Positions 1 to 8,023 of a stretch of DNA of 40,637 nucleotides are shown in pieces. The notes below the pieces were generated by a model. It did not search any database. It was not told where the DNA came from and saw only the letters and a program-made list of their open reading frames with translations. Location: assembly GCA_047629355.1 (NCBI GenBank), contig JBLHWU010000018.1:1-40637 (forward strand). Direction: 5' to 3'. The translations under genes and the position numbers were made by a program. This DNA is from CAYUNA01 sp047629355 (GTDB lineage: Bacteria; Bacteroidota; Bacteroidia; Chitinophagales; Saprospiraceae). Numbering within the stretch: the first letter of the stretch is position 1; each line of letters starts with the position of its first letter.

Positions 1-132
1 GTTCAAATTTGATTTTTAATTATTTGAGGGTATGGGAATCCCCCACACATGGAAATAATTAAAACTAGTCCATATAAACTACGGTAAGACCGTAGGATAT
101 TCTGAAAATAACCCCACGAACTATTGTCATTA

Positions 133-291
133 GGAATGCGAAATAAATAAAGTTAGACCCTTGAGAGGATATTTTGTCCTCATTTTTCACTTTAAAAATG
201 CTCATTATATCAACATAAATGGTACTTTAAAAGCAAAAAGGGAGAACAAAACCGCTCTCTCAAAAATCTAACTTTATTTATTTCGTATTCC
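133..291. repeat. MITE-like inverted-repeat element, family 2, copy 1 (TTA flanks)
   Basis: The left end GGAATGCGAAATAAATAAAG and the reverse complement of the right end (GGAATACGAAATAAATAAAG) match for ~25 bases with one mismatch. Similarity continues more loosely to about 50 bases, so the whole 159 bp can fold as one long hairpin. It is flanked on both sides by TTA (130-132 and 292-294) in direct orientation, as expected for a 3-bp target-site duplication. It has no ORF. An interior CCTCATTTTTCACTT is also found inside the family-1 element at 16589-16746, which suggests that the families are related. Confidence 0.75.
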
Positions 292-373
292 TTAATGGAA
301 ATCACTGCTTATAAACATTTAAAAACTTGATGAATACAAAATATTTTTTTTAATAATTGCTACGAGTTACTTA

Positions 374-397
374 ACTGCTCACTGCTCACTGCTCACT
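374..397. repeat. Short tandem repeat, ACTGCTC x3
   Basis: Three perfect copies of the heptamer ACTGCTC run head to tail, followed by a partial ACT. It lies about 300 bp upstream of the adhesin start. Slippage could change copy number, but there is no sign that it sits inside a promoter. Confidence 0.7.
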
Positions 398-692
398 TGG
401 CGAAGACATTGGCAACTATCAATTTTAGAAGTGCGTATTTGTAACACGACCAAAGTAAGCAATTATTGCTGTAAATCAAACCATTCAACAAGTAATACCC
501 TTATTTTTTGCCTAAAAACAGACTATCTTCCAAATCTTCTTTCGATTATTTTAAACCATAGAAAATAAATTTTACCTTGCTAACAATTTAGGAGAAGTTG
601 AATCAAATGACTTGACTTTAATAGCTTAAAGGAAAGAGTCGCAACTCTCTTTAAATGACACCTCCTATTTTTAAACTTGGACAACAATCATT

Positions 693-3600
693 ATGGACAA
701 CAAAATTACTTTTATAAAAACAATCAGTCTCTGTCTCGGCTTAATGTGCTTATCTAATACGGTCAACGCACAATTTGTCACGAACGGTTCTGCCACGGAT
801 ATTGGCGGTGGTTGCTATCGAATGACCACCACATCTCCAGCACAAGTAGGGACTATTTTTTCTAACAATACCATTGATTTGTCGATGCCTTTTACAGAAA
901 GTGGCTCTTTTAATTTTGGAGGGAATGATGCAAATGGCGCAGATGGAATTACTTTCCTTTTTACGACTAGCAATACGGCAATGGGAGTTAGCGGAGGAGG
1001 TATTGGATTTCAAGGAATTACCCCGTCATTTGTAGTGGAATATGATACATGGGTTAATGGTGACCTTAACGACCCCAACTCTGACCACGTAGGGATTGTG
1101 CAAAATGGAGATCCGAATCACGGCTCCGCAAATGGCTTAGTTACGCCAATCAATTATCCAAATTTGGAAGATGGACAAGAGCACTGTTTTAGTATAAATT
1201 GGAATCCCGTTACGCTGACTTTTTCCATGACTCTAGATGGCACGACGATTACGTACAACGGAGATATTTCTGCTATTACGGGGACTTCGAATGTTTTTTA
1301 TGGATTTACTTCAAGTACAGGTGGCTCATTCAACGAACATGTCATTTGTTTTTCTTCTCCAACCCTTGTGCCGATGCAAGATATGACCATTTGTGAGGGG
1401 GAATCGGCGCAACTAGAAGCAGACCCAAATGGATTGACTTATAATTGGAATAATGGAACAACTTTATCCTCCACGACTATTGCTAATCCGACGGCTACCC
1501 CAACATTTACCACAACTTATACGGTTGAGATTGGCTTCGCTTGTGGAAACACACAAACGGATGATGTAACCGTATTTGTTACGCCATCCCCGACCGTCTC
1601 GGCTTCCAATGATGGACCAGTTTGTATTGGAGAAACTTTGAACTTAATGGCTAGCGGAGGTGCTACGTATATGTGGAGTGGTCCAAACGGCTTTACCTCC
1701 AACCAACAAAATCCTATCATAACCAACGCAGACCTAGATGATTTGGGAATTTTTACGGTTATTGTAATGGACGCCTCAGGCTGTTCGGCGGAGTCCTCCA
1801 CTTTTGTGGATGTTTTGATGCCCATCCCAGCTATTATTTTTCCCCCTGGACCGATTTGTGAGGGAGACGGTTTGGTACAATTACAAGCAATTCCTCCGGG
1901 TGGAGTATGGGGTGGTATTGCAGATGCAAATGGATTTATTTTTCCAAGTATTTTATCATCGGGTATTTTCATCGTTACCTATGACGGTGTCGATGGACAA
2001 GGTTGTAATACTTCAGCAACATTAGATGTTTTTATTCAGCCCAATCCGACACCGAATATCACTACGAATGGTAACTTATGTGAAGGGAGTGATTTGACAT
2101 TAATGGGAAGTAATCCTGGCATAACGTACATTTGGTCTGGTCCAGCTGGTTTTTCCTCATCAGACCAAAATCCCGTCATTACAGATTTAACTTTAGCGAA
2201 TTCAGGCACTTATTCGTTGACCGTTTTTCAATTTAATGGCTGTTTTGCTTCTAATTCAGCTAATGTCATGGTACTACTTGGTCCATTGACGGTGATTGAC
2301 CCCGTCTCAGACCCGATTTGCTACAGCAATGGTGTTTATCAAATGTCCGCCTCGCCTGCTGGCGGAACTTGGGGCGGTATCGCAGATGCTTTTGGAAATA
2401 TTGATCCTACATTCTTTCCAACAGGCAGTTACACGGTTACCTATACTTTTGACGATGGTAGTGGCTGTATCGGAATGGATGAAATCTTGGTAGACATTGC
2501 TGGAAATCCAACGGTTTCTATTGACCCCGCTGGCCCATTTTGTGATTCTGATTCTGTTCAAACCTTAGTTGGAAATCCTGGGGGAGGCACTTGGAGTGGT
2601 GAAGCGAATATTAATGGCGAAATTGACCCCCAACAATTAGGGGTGGGCATGCATGATGTCACTTATACTTTTACCGATGGTAATGGTTGTTCTGGTGAAG
2701 CAATGTTGACCATTGAAATTCTGTCTGGTACTTCTCCTTCCATCGCCTCGGACAGCCCATTTTGTCAAAGTGATGCCCAACAAGTTCTGGTTGGTAGCCC
2801 CGCTGGTGGAACTTGGGGTGGGGTAGCGGATGCTGCTGGAATTGTTACGCCTGCAAATTTACCATCAGGATTGAATGAAGTGACTTACGCTGTTACTCCG
2901 CAGGGAGGCTGTTTAGGCGAAGTCTCTGTTTTTATTGAAATATTTGCCAATCCAACTGCGACTATTTCGGGTATGGGAACCATTTGTGATGGTAGCAATG
3001 AAGCCGTAGATTTAACAATTGAAACGACTGGTGCTGCGCCAATTGAGGTCACTTATGGCATTGATGGAAATGCGCAACCCGTTATTCAATTTAGTACAGG
3101 AACGAATACCTTACCGGTTAGTGACGCGGGGGAGTATACGATTTTGAATGTGGTCGATGCCAATGGCTGTGTTGGCACTGGCGATGGTTCCGCAATGGTA
3201 GAAGTCGTTGATGCGCCTTTGGTTATAGACTTCTTAACTATTTGTGACCAAGCTCAAGAAAATTATGTAGTCACTTTTGAAATCATTGATGGTAATCCTG
3301 ATTCTTATTCCGTTTTTAGTTCTGTTGGCGGAATGTTGTCGGACAATCCACCCTATATTTTTACGAGTGGAAACATTCCTTCTGGCGATGATTATGATTT
3401 CTTAATTGATGATGTCAACAGTTGTACACCGACTAATTTGACGGGGAGTTTTTCATGCCAATGTATCACCAATGCGGGTACCATGAATACCGACCCAATT
3501 TCTATTTGTGAAGATGAAATGGTAATGGTTATTTTTAATAATGATGAAACTTTGGATGCCAATGACAGTTTAATCTTTGTATTGCATGATGGAAACGGCA

Positions 3601-6600
3601 ACAGCCTCGGGATGGTTTTTGATGAAAGCACTGATTTAACTTTTGAGTTATTGCCAACTATGATGGCTGGCGTTACTTACTATGTTTCCTCCGTTGCTGG
3701 AAATAGTGATGGCATGGGTGGCGTTGATTCTGACGATGGTTGTCTTTCCGTTGCTTTTGGAACACCCGTGACTTGGCAAGCTTTACCCGACGGCATTCTA
3801 TTGGACAATGCAGCAATTTGTGAAGGAGCAGAAGCGATTTTGACGTTTAATTTAACGGGCAATGCGCCATTTGACATTGTTTATTTTGATGGTGACCAGA
3901 ACTTTATGCTAGAAAATATTCTGGATGGACATACGATTATGGTCATGCCTGATATGACGACGACTTATAGTTTAATTGATATCATGGATAGCAATACGCC
4001 AAGTTGTGCCAATACTTCAAATAGTAGCGTAACAATTACCGTAAATTCCAATTTTGAAATGGCGGATATGGTAGAAATCTGCGAAGGCAATAGCATTTTT
4101 CTCGCTGGTGAAATGCAAACCGAAGCAGGCATTTACGTCGATACTTTGAATACCCAAAACGGTTGCGACAGCATCATTATGACCACTTTAGTGGTGAATG
4201 AAATTGATACCACCTTTTTAACCGACTCGGACTGCAATATGGCGAATGTGGGTACATTTACCAACACCTTAACGGATGTCAACAACTGCGATAGTGTCAT
4301 TATTTTAACGGTTACTTTTAGTAATGCGGATTCCACTTTTGTGACTACGCCGACCTGTGACCCTGATGTGGTCGGAGAAGAAACAATGACTTTTACAACT
4401 CCGCAAGGCTGTGATTCTGTGGTGATTGAAACCTTCTTTTTGGTAGAAAGTGACACGACGGAACTTTTCGATACCAGTTGTAATCCAAATAATGTTGGTA
4501 TTTTTGAAACGGTTTTAACCAATCAAGCGAACTGTGATTCTACCATTATTTTGACGGTTACTTTTACTAATACGGATTCCACTTTTGTGACTACGTCTAC
4601 TTGTGACCCTGATGTGGTCGGAGAAGAAACGATGACCTTTACAACTCCTCAAGGCTGTGATTCTGTGGTGATTGAAACCTTCTTTTTGGTAGAAAGTGAT
4701 ACGACGGAATTTTTTGACATTAGCTGTAATCCAAATGAGGTTGGTATTTTTGAAACGGTTTTAACCAATCAAGCCAATTGTGATTCTACCATTATTTTAA
4801 CGGTTACTTTTGAACCCTTAGATACTACGTTTAATCAAGATACGACTTGCGACCCTATGCAGGAAGGTATTTTTATCAATACATTTACCACGAATGAAGG
4901 TTGTGATTCCGTCGTTATCGAAACGATTATTTTATTACAATCAGACACTACGGAAATTATGGATACGAGCTGTGACCCGAATAGTGTCGGCGTTTTTGAG
5001 TCAACTGCTATCAATCAATTTGGTTGTGATTCTTTAGTCATCTTAACAATTACCTTTTCAGAATCAGATACCTTAGAAATCATGGATACGACTTGCGACC
5101 CTAATTTGATGGGTGTATTTATTACCGATTTTGTAACTGCGGAAGGTTGTGATTCTACGGTGATTGAAACCATTGTTTTATTAAATTCTGACACTACGGA
5201 AATTAACGACATAAGTTGTAATCCGAATGATGTTGGTATTTTTGAAACCATTTTTCCAAATCAAAATGGCTGCGATTCTACCGTCATCTTAACGGTTATT
5301 TTTGAACCCATTGATACAACTTTCAATGACAATACAACTTGTGACCCCATGCAAGCAGGCATTTTTACCAGTACGATAATCACGGCAGAAGGTTGTGATT
5401 CTATAATCGTAGAAACCATCACTTTATTGCCATCCGATATAACAACTATTGATTTGACTTCCTGTGAACCAATAGATACGGGAACGGTAATTGTCGTATT
5501 AATGAATCAATTTGGCTGCGATTCTATGGTCATTACTACGACGACTTTATTGCCTCCAAATGAATGTGGTGTGCAAGGTGTTTTGGCGGGTAGCTTGATT
5601 GGTTGTGATGAAACGGTAGGCCGTTTGACTTTAGAAATTATAGAAGGAACAGCGCCATTTTCTTATGAATGGTCAGGGACGAATGCTGGAATGGGGAATG
5701 TTAATAATTTAAATGAAATCATTGATATTCCAAATTTAGCAGCAGGTAGCTATACTGTTTTTATCACCGATGGGAATGGTTTTGAAACCACCTTAAATGC
5801 AGAAATAGAACAAATTTTTGCACCCGATGCTTTTGCTGAAATTGCCAATGAAATTACCTGTTTCGATGAGTCTGACGGTAGCGCCTTGGCGACTGGAAGC
5901 GGTGGTCAATTTCCGTATGCTTTTCAATGGTCAACTAACGAAATAACGCCAACAATTGATAATCTTTTTGTTGGTGAATACATGGTTACGGTCACGGATG
6001 CCAATGATTGTACAGACGAAGCTGCCGTGACTTTAACCGAACCAAATCTATTAGAATTAACTTTCACGTTTTCTAATATTGATTGCTTTGGCAACAATGA
6101 TGGATTCGTGATTGCACAGGCTACGGGTGGTGGTGGTCTAATAACTTATTCGCTCAATGGAGGCGATTTTCAAAGCAGTAACTCCTTCTTGGGACTAACG
6201 GAAGGTGCCTACGAAATCACCGCACAAGATGCCAGTGGCTGCAGTGTAATTGAAGCTTTTGCCATCAATGCGCCAATTCCTGTAGAGGTGAATTTGGGTG
6301 ATGATTTCTTGATTGGTTTGGGCGACGATATAGATATTACCGCTTTAGTCAATTATCCTTTTGAAGCATTGGACACTATTGTCTGGTCAGGCTTGGATAC
6401 GGTGGATTGCGAGAATTGTTTGACGCAAGTAATTGCACCTATTATTTCAACAACCATCAGCGTATCGGTTACCGCTGAAAACGGCTGTTCGGACAGTGAT
6501 GCCTTGACGATTTTAGTGAATACACAAAAGAATATTTTTGCACCAAATGTATTTTCGCCAAATAATGATGGTGAAAATGAATGGTTTTATTTGCAAGCAA

Positions 6601-6824
6601 AAGCAGGTGTTGTGAAGAATATCAATACTTTCGAGATCTTTAATCGCTGGGGCGAAACGGTTTATCAATATTTTGATTTTTTACCGAATAATCCTACTGA
6701 TGGATGGAACGGTACGCACCGTGGTAAACCGATGAATCCAGCAGTTTTTGTCTGGTTTGCGGAGGTTGAATTTATTGATGGTAAAGTGGAGTTTTTTGAA
6801 GGGGATGTGACGTTGATGAAGTAA
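693..6824 (+). CDS. Giant T9SS-secreted adhesin: lectin, Ig-like, Cys-repeat and SprB-repeat domains
   Basis: A 2043-aa secreted, probably surface-anchored protein. Residues 1-27 are a signal peptide ending at NAQ. Residues ~28-225 resemble a bacterial L-type lectin (NGADGITFLF, FVVEYDTW, DHVGIV), a carbohydrate-binding fold. Residues ~225-1150 are repeated Ig/PKD-like modules with GGTWGGIAD-type motifs. Residues ~1172-1622 hold eleven tandem ~41-aa units, each with a CDP or CNP Cys near the start and a CDS Cys near residue 28. Residues ~1715-1870 resemble SprB repeats. Residues ~1945-2043 are a gliding-motility-associated type B sorting domain (NVFSPNNDGENEW, FEIFNRWGETVY, GWNGTHRGKPMNP). 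It is probably exported by the type IX system and involved in adhesion or gliding, as known for SprB-like proteins. The ligand cannot be inferred. No T9SS machinery gene is in the window. It is monocistronic, with no terminator immediately downstream. Confidence 0.9.
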   Translation: MDNKITFIKTISLCLGLMCLSNTVNAQFVTNGSATDIGGGCYRMTTTSPAQVGTIFSNNTIDLSMPFTESGSFNFGGNDANGADGITFLFTTSNTAMGVSGGGIGFQGITPSFVVEYDTWVNGDLNDPNSDHVGIVQNGDPNHGSANGLVTPINYPNLEDGQEHCFSINWNPVTLTFSMTLDGTTITYNGDISAITGTSNVFYGFTSSTGGSFNEHVICFSSPTLVPMQDMTICEGESAQLEADPNGLTYNWNNGTTLSSTTIANPTATPTFTTTYTVEIGFACGNTQTDDVTVFVTPSPTVSASNDGPVCIGETLNLMASGGATYMWSGPNGFTSNQQNPIITNADLDDLGIFTVIVMDASGCSAESSTFVDVLMPIPAIIFPPGPICEGDGLVQLQAIPPGGVWGGIADANGFIFPSILSSGIFIVTYDGVDGQGCNTSATLDVFIQPNPTPNITTNGNLCEGSDLTLMGSNPGITYIWSGPAGFSSSDQNPVITDLTLANSGTYSLTVFQFNGCFASNSANVMVLLGPLTVIDPVSDPICYSNGVYQMSASPAGGTWGGIADAFGNIDPTFFPTGSYTVTYTFDDGSGCIGMDEILVDIAGNPTVSIDPAGPFCDSDSVQTLVGNPGGGTWSGEANINGEIDPQQLGVGMHDVTYTFTDGNGCSGEAMLTIEILSGTSPSIASDSPFCQSDAQQVLVGSPAGGTWGGVADAAGIVTPANLPSGLNEVTYAVTPQGGCLGEVSVFIEIFANPTATISGMGTICDGSNEAVDLTIETTGAAPIEVTYGIDGNAQPVIQFSTGTNTLPVSDAGEYTILNVVDANGCVGTGDGSAMVEVVDAPLVIDFLTICDQAQENYVVTFEIIDGNPDSYSVFSSVGGMLSDNPPYIFTSGNIPSGDDYDFLIDDVNSCTPTNLTGSFSCQCITNAGTMNTDPISICEDEMVMVIFNNDETLDANDSLIFVLHDGNGNSLGMVFDESTDLTFELLPTMMAGVTYYVSSVAGNSDGMGGVDSDDGCLSVAFGTPVTWQALPDGILLDNAAICEGAEAILTFNLTGNAPFDIVYFDGDQNFMLENILDGHTIMVMPDMTTTYSLIDIMDSNTPSCANTSNSSVTITVNSNFEMADMVEICEGNSIFLAGEMQTEAGIYVDTLNTQNGCDSIIMTTLVVNEIDTTFLTDSDCNMANVGTFTNTLTDVNNCDSVIILTVTFSNADSTFVTTPTCDPDVVGEETMTFTTPQGCDSVVIETFFLVESDTTELFDTSCNPNNVGIFETVLTNQANCDSTIILTVTFTNTDSTFVTTSTCDPDVVGEETMTFTTPQGCDSVVIETFFLVESDTTEFFDISCNPNEVGIFETVLTNQANCDSTIILTVTFEPLDTTFNQDTTCDPMQEGIFINTFTTNEGCDSVVIETIILLQSDTTEIMDTSCDPNSVGVFESTAINQFGCDSLVILTITFSESDTLEIMDTTCDPNLMGVFITDFVTAEGCDSTVIETIVLLNSDTTEINDISCNPNDVGIFETIFPNQNGCDSTVILTVIFEPIDTTFNDNTTCDPMQAGIFTSTIITAEGCDSIIVETITLLPSDITTIDLTSCEPIDTGTVIVVLMNQFGCDSMVITTTTLLPPNECGVQGVLAGSLIGCDETVGRLTLEIIEGTAPFSYEWSGTNAGMGNVNNLNEIIDIPNLAAGSYTVFITDGNGFETTLNAEIEQIFAPDAFAEIANEITCFDESDGSALATGSGGQFPYAFQWSTNEITPTIDNLFVGEYMVTVTDANDCTDEAAVTLTEPNLLELTFTFSNIDCFGNNDGFVIAQATGGGGLITYSLNGGDFQSSNSFLGLTEGAYEITAQDASGCSVIEAFAINAPIPVEVNLGDDFLIGLGDDIDITALVNYPFEALDTIVWSGLDTVDCENCLTQVIAPIISTTISVSVTAENGCSDSDALTILVNTQKNIFAPNVFSPNNDGENEWFYLQAKAGVVKNINTFEIFNRWGETVYQYFDFLPNNPTDGWNGTHRGKPMNPAVFVWFAEVEFIDGKVEFFEGDVTLMK
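4329..4820 (+). repeat. 246-bp near-identical tandem duplication inside the adhesin gene
   Basis: The DNA from about 4329 recurs at about 4575 with very few changes, a 246-bp period that equals two 41-aa protein repeats. The other units of the array are much more diverged at DNA level, so this pair looks like a recent in-frame expansion. Confidence 0.85.
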
Positions 6825-6892
6825 TGATTTTGGTAGTGCCATAAATGTGCACTTTTACAGTTTAGGTGCTTTTGTCCCTTAATACCTCCTCC

Positions 6893-6990
6893 CGCGTTGC
6901 CGTAGGCAACGCGCACTGTGTTTTTTGAAGTTCGAAAATCTTACGATTTTCTCGCTGCTCAAACTTAAAAGAACCTTCGTTTACACGGTA
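6893..6990. repeat. Compound palindromic intergenic repeat
   Basis: A 21-bp perfect palindrome centred on GCCGTAGGC (6893-6913) is followed by a second palindrome, GAAAATCTTACGATTTTC (about 6934-6951), and TCGCTGCTC. The same two-part layout, a GC-rich GCCGCAGGC-type palindrome and then an AT-rich one ending in TTTTCTCGCTCC, occurs at 25639-25702. A related but more diverged block lies at 38399-38520. No coding function is apparent. Confidence 0.65.
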
Positions 6991-7073
6991 ATAAATCACT
7001 TTTTCAATAAATGGTGGTGCACATTTGTTACACTACCGAAAATTCAACTACTATGTGCTGTAATTAGTGGCTG

Positions 7074-7092
7074 CTCGGATTGGAAATCCGAG
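7074..7092. repeat. Palindromic repeat CTCGGATTGGAAATCCGAG
   Basis: This near-perfect 19-bp palindrome differs at two central bases from CTCGGATTTCAAATCCGAG at 12551-12569. A third relative is at 12580-12598. It lies just beyond the 3' end of the proposed small RNA. Confidence 0.7.
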
Positions 7093-7096
7093 TTAC

Positions 7097-7133
7097 AAAA
7101 AAAAGCCGGTTGCAGACAATGCTGCAATCCGGC
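7097..7133 (-). terminator. Intrinsic terminator of the putative sRNA
   Basis: The minus strand reads GCCGGATTGCAG, loop CATTGT, CTGCAACCGGC, then eight T. The stem is 11-12 bp with one mismatch. The direction is unambiguous because the T-run exists only on the minus strand. Confidence 0.85.
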
Positions 7134-7261
7134 ATAAACTATTCGCCAAAAAATCACCTAAATTCTTGTAAAACGACGCGTTTGTCGTTTTTATATTTTG
7201 AAAAAAGGGACTTGATTTATCTCCTCTTTTTTGTTATTTCAGTGTGTATCTTTTTAAATAC
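7097..7261 (-). ncRNA. Putative regulated small RNA, about 165 nt
   Basis: On the minus strand a TACCTTTG box (7273-7266) matches the Bacteroidota -7 consensus TAnnTTTG, placing the start near 7261. About 41.5 bp upstream of that point is a perfect TGAC-N4-GTCA palindrome (7297-7308). The transcript would contain a small hairpin AAAACGAC/GTCGTTTT around 7168-7190. It would end in a strong intrinsic terminator whose stem is GCCGGATTGCAG/CTGCAACCGGC (7133-7105), followed by eight U (7104-7097). I find no ATG-started ORF of any length in it before the terminator stem, so a non-coding RNA is the simplest reading. It could instead be the leader of a very short peptide with a non-ATG start. It matches no known RNA family that I can recognise. 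Confidence 0.55.
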
Positions 7262-7265
7262 AATG

Positions 7266-7308
7266 CAAAGGTAGGGGGAACATCAAGTTAAATACATGAC
7301 GTAGGTCA
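7266..7308 (-). promoter_or_regulatory. Promoter with Crp/Fnr-like operator at about -41.5
   Basis: The -7 box TACCTTTG (7273-7266) has no -33 TTG at the usual 17-23 bp. Instead it has the palindrome TGACCTACGTCA (minus strand 7308-7297), centred about 41.5 bp upstream of the predicted start. That is the class II activator position for Crp/Fnr-family proteins. Box and palindrome are directly visible; their use is inferred. Confidence 0.5.
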
Positions 7309-7336
7309 CGATTTTGCTTGATTGTTCTCAGCGAAA

Positions 7337-7365
7337 AAGATGACGTACATCATCTTTTTTTTTGT
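7337..7365. promoter_or_regulatory. Second TGACGTAcaTCA palindrome followed by T-run
   Basis: AAGATGACGTACATCATCTT (7337-7356) is a near-perfect palindrome centred 44 bp from the first TGACGTAGGTCA site and shares its TGACGTA half. It could be a second operator. Alternatively, because nine T follow on the plus strand, it could be a weak terminator for rightward transcription from the adhesin gene. Confidence 0.4.
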
Positions 7366-7450
7366 GGAATCGGAAATTTTCTTTGTGGAAGATGCGAGAG
7401 GGGGTGGGAAATGCCAGTAAGATAGGATTTTTTAAAAATTATTTAAAACA

Positions 7451-7484
7451 AAGTAGGAGTTACTTTTGAAAGTAACTCCTACTT
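7451..7484. terminator. Perfect 16-bp hairpin near the 3' end of the TMEM220-like gene
   Basis: AAGTAGGAGTTACTTT, a 2-nt centre and the exact reverse complement form a perfect stem. It lies about 70 bp beyond the stop of the minus-strand gene ending at 7556 and may terminate it. The T-run on the minus strand is weak, so a palindromic repeat with no such role is also possible. Confidence 0.5.
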
Positions 7485-7555
7485 TAGGGGCTGCTAATTA
7501 GATAGGATGGTTATACGGATTGAACAGATTTTTTTATAGGTCTTATGCGTTTTCT

Positions 7556-7927
7556 TTACTCCTCTTTTTTCAGACGGAACGATACAATGTAATATTGCCA
7601 AGCTAAAACGAGGACGCAAAACAATAAGCCTAAGAATTCGCGGGCAAATTCGATGTGCGGTGCTTCGGTTTTCATCTCGTCTACGATGTTGGGCATACCC
7701 ATATCTATCCATTTGAGGAATTCTGGACCGATGTTGAATAATTCGATTCCGCAAACGGCTAAACCCAGTAAGATGAGCGTTTTTCGATAATTGCCAACGG
7801 CTGCCATGCCACAAACGGCTGCGACTAAAGTGTATAGTGCGACCCAAATCCACGGGTCAGGGTCGTTGAATTGGACGGCGGCGAAGAGGAGGAATAAGAT
7901 GCAAAGGACGATGTTGGTGATTTTCAT
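7556..7927 (-). CDS. TMEM220-like small membrane protein
   Basis: A 123-aa protein with about four hydrophobic helices (residues ~4-20, 25-45, 50-70 and 92-115). The motif FAAVQFNDPDPWIWVALY at residues ~16-33 is the hallmark of the transmembrane 220 (TMEM220) family, widespread in Bacteroidota and also in animals, with no established molecular function. It probably sits in the inner membrane. The ATG at 7927 gives a natural membrane N-terminus (MKITNIVLC). It lies 96 bp beyond the end of the TonB-dependent receptor on the same strand, but a large palindrome (7941-8014) separates them, so co-transcription is uncertain. Confidence 0.8.
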   Translation of the reverse strand: MKITNIVLCILFLLFAAVQFNDPDPWIWVALYTLVAAVCGMAAVGNYRKTLILLGLAVCGIELFNIGPEFLKWIDMGMPNIVDEMKTEAPHIEFAREFLGLLFCVLVLAWQYYIVSFRLKKEE

Positions 7928-7940
7928 AATTGTTTTTTTG

Positions 7941-8014
7941 AGGTGTCAGGGGCGAGGAGTCAGGGGTCAGAAAATGCGCGTTTTTCTGCCCCCTCAGTCC
8001 TCGCCCCTGACACC
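7941..8014. repeat. Large imperfect palindrome between receptor and TMEM220-like gene
   Basis: Arms of about 30 bp (AGGTGTCAGGGGCGAGGA at the left, its exact complement at the right, plus an inner CAGAAAA/TTTTCTG) enclose a short loop with GCGCG. Eight T follow on the plus strand, opposite to the flanking genes. It is probably a mobile or REP-like intergenic repeat, though in RNA it would be a very stable hairpin behind the receptor gene. Confidence 0.7.
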
Positions 8015-8023
8015 TTGTTTTTT

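Larger units (their letters stand above)
1..692. other. Intergenic region upstream of the giant adhesin
   Basis: No credible gene is visible here. The stretch contains a small perfect hairpin at 79-95 (CTACGGT-aag-ACCGTAG), a 159-bp inverted-repeat element at 133-291 listed separately, and a 7-bp unit ACTGCTC repeated three times at 374-394. The last ~100 bases before the ATG at 693 presumably carry the adhesin promoter. The nearest match to the Bacteroidota -7 consensus TAnnTTTG is an imperfect TACCTTGC at about 574-582, without a clear -33 TTG, so I do not call a promoter. Confidence 0.6.

Noticed and set aside
4133..5251. Long open frames antisense to the adhesin repeats
   Set aside because: Their Ser/Val/Thr-rich repeated sequence is the reverse complement of the Cys-repeat array. 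They are shadows of the repeat composition.
6925..7274. Two short plus-strand frames (64 and 70 aa) downstream of the adhesin
   Set aside because: They cross palindromic repeats and the terminator of the putative sRNA, and show no domain or plausible start context.
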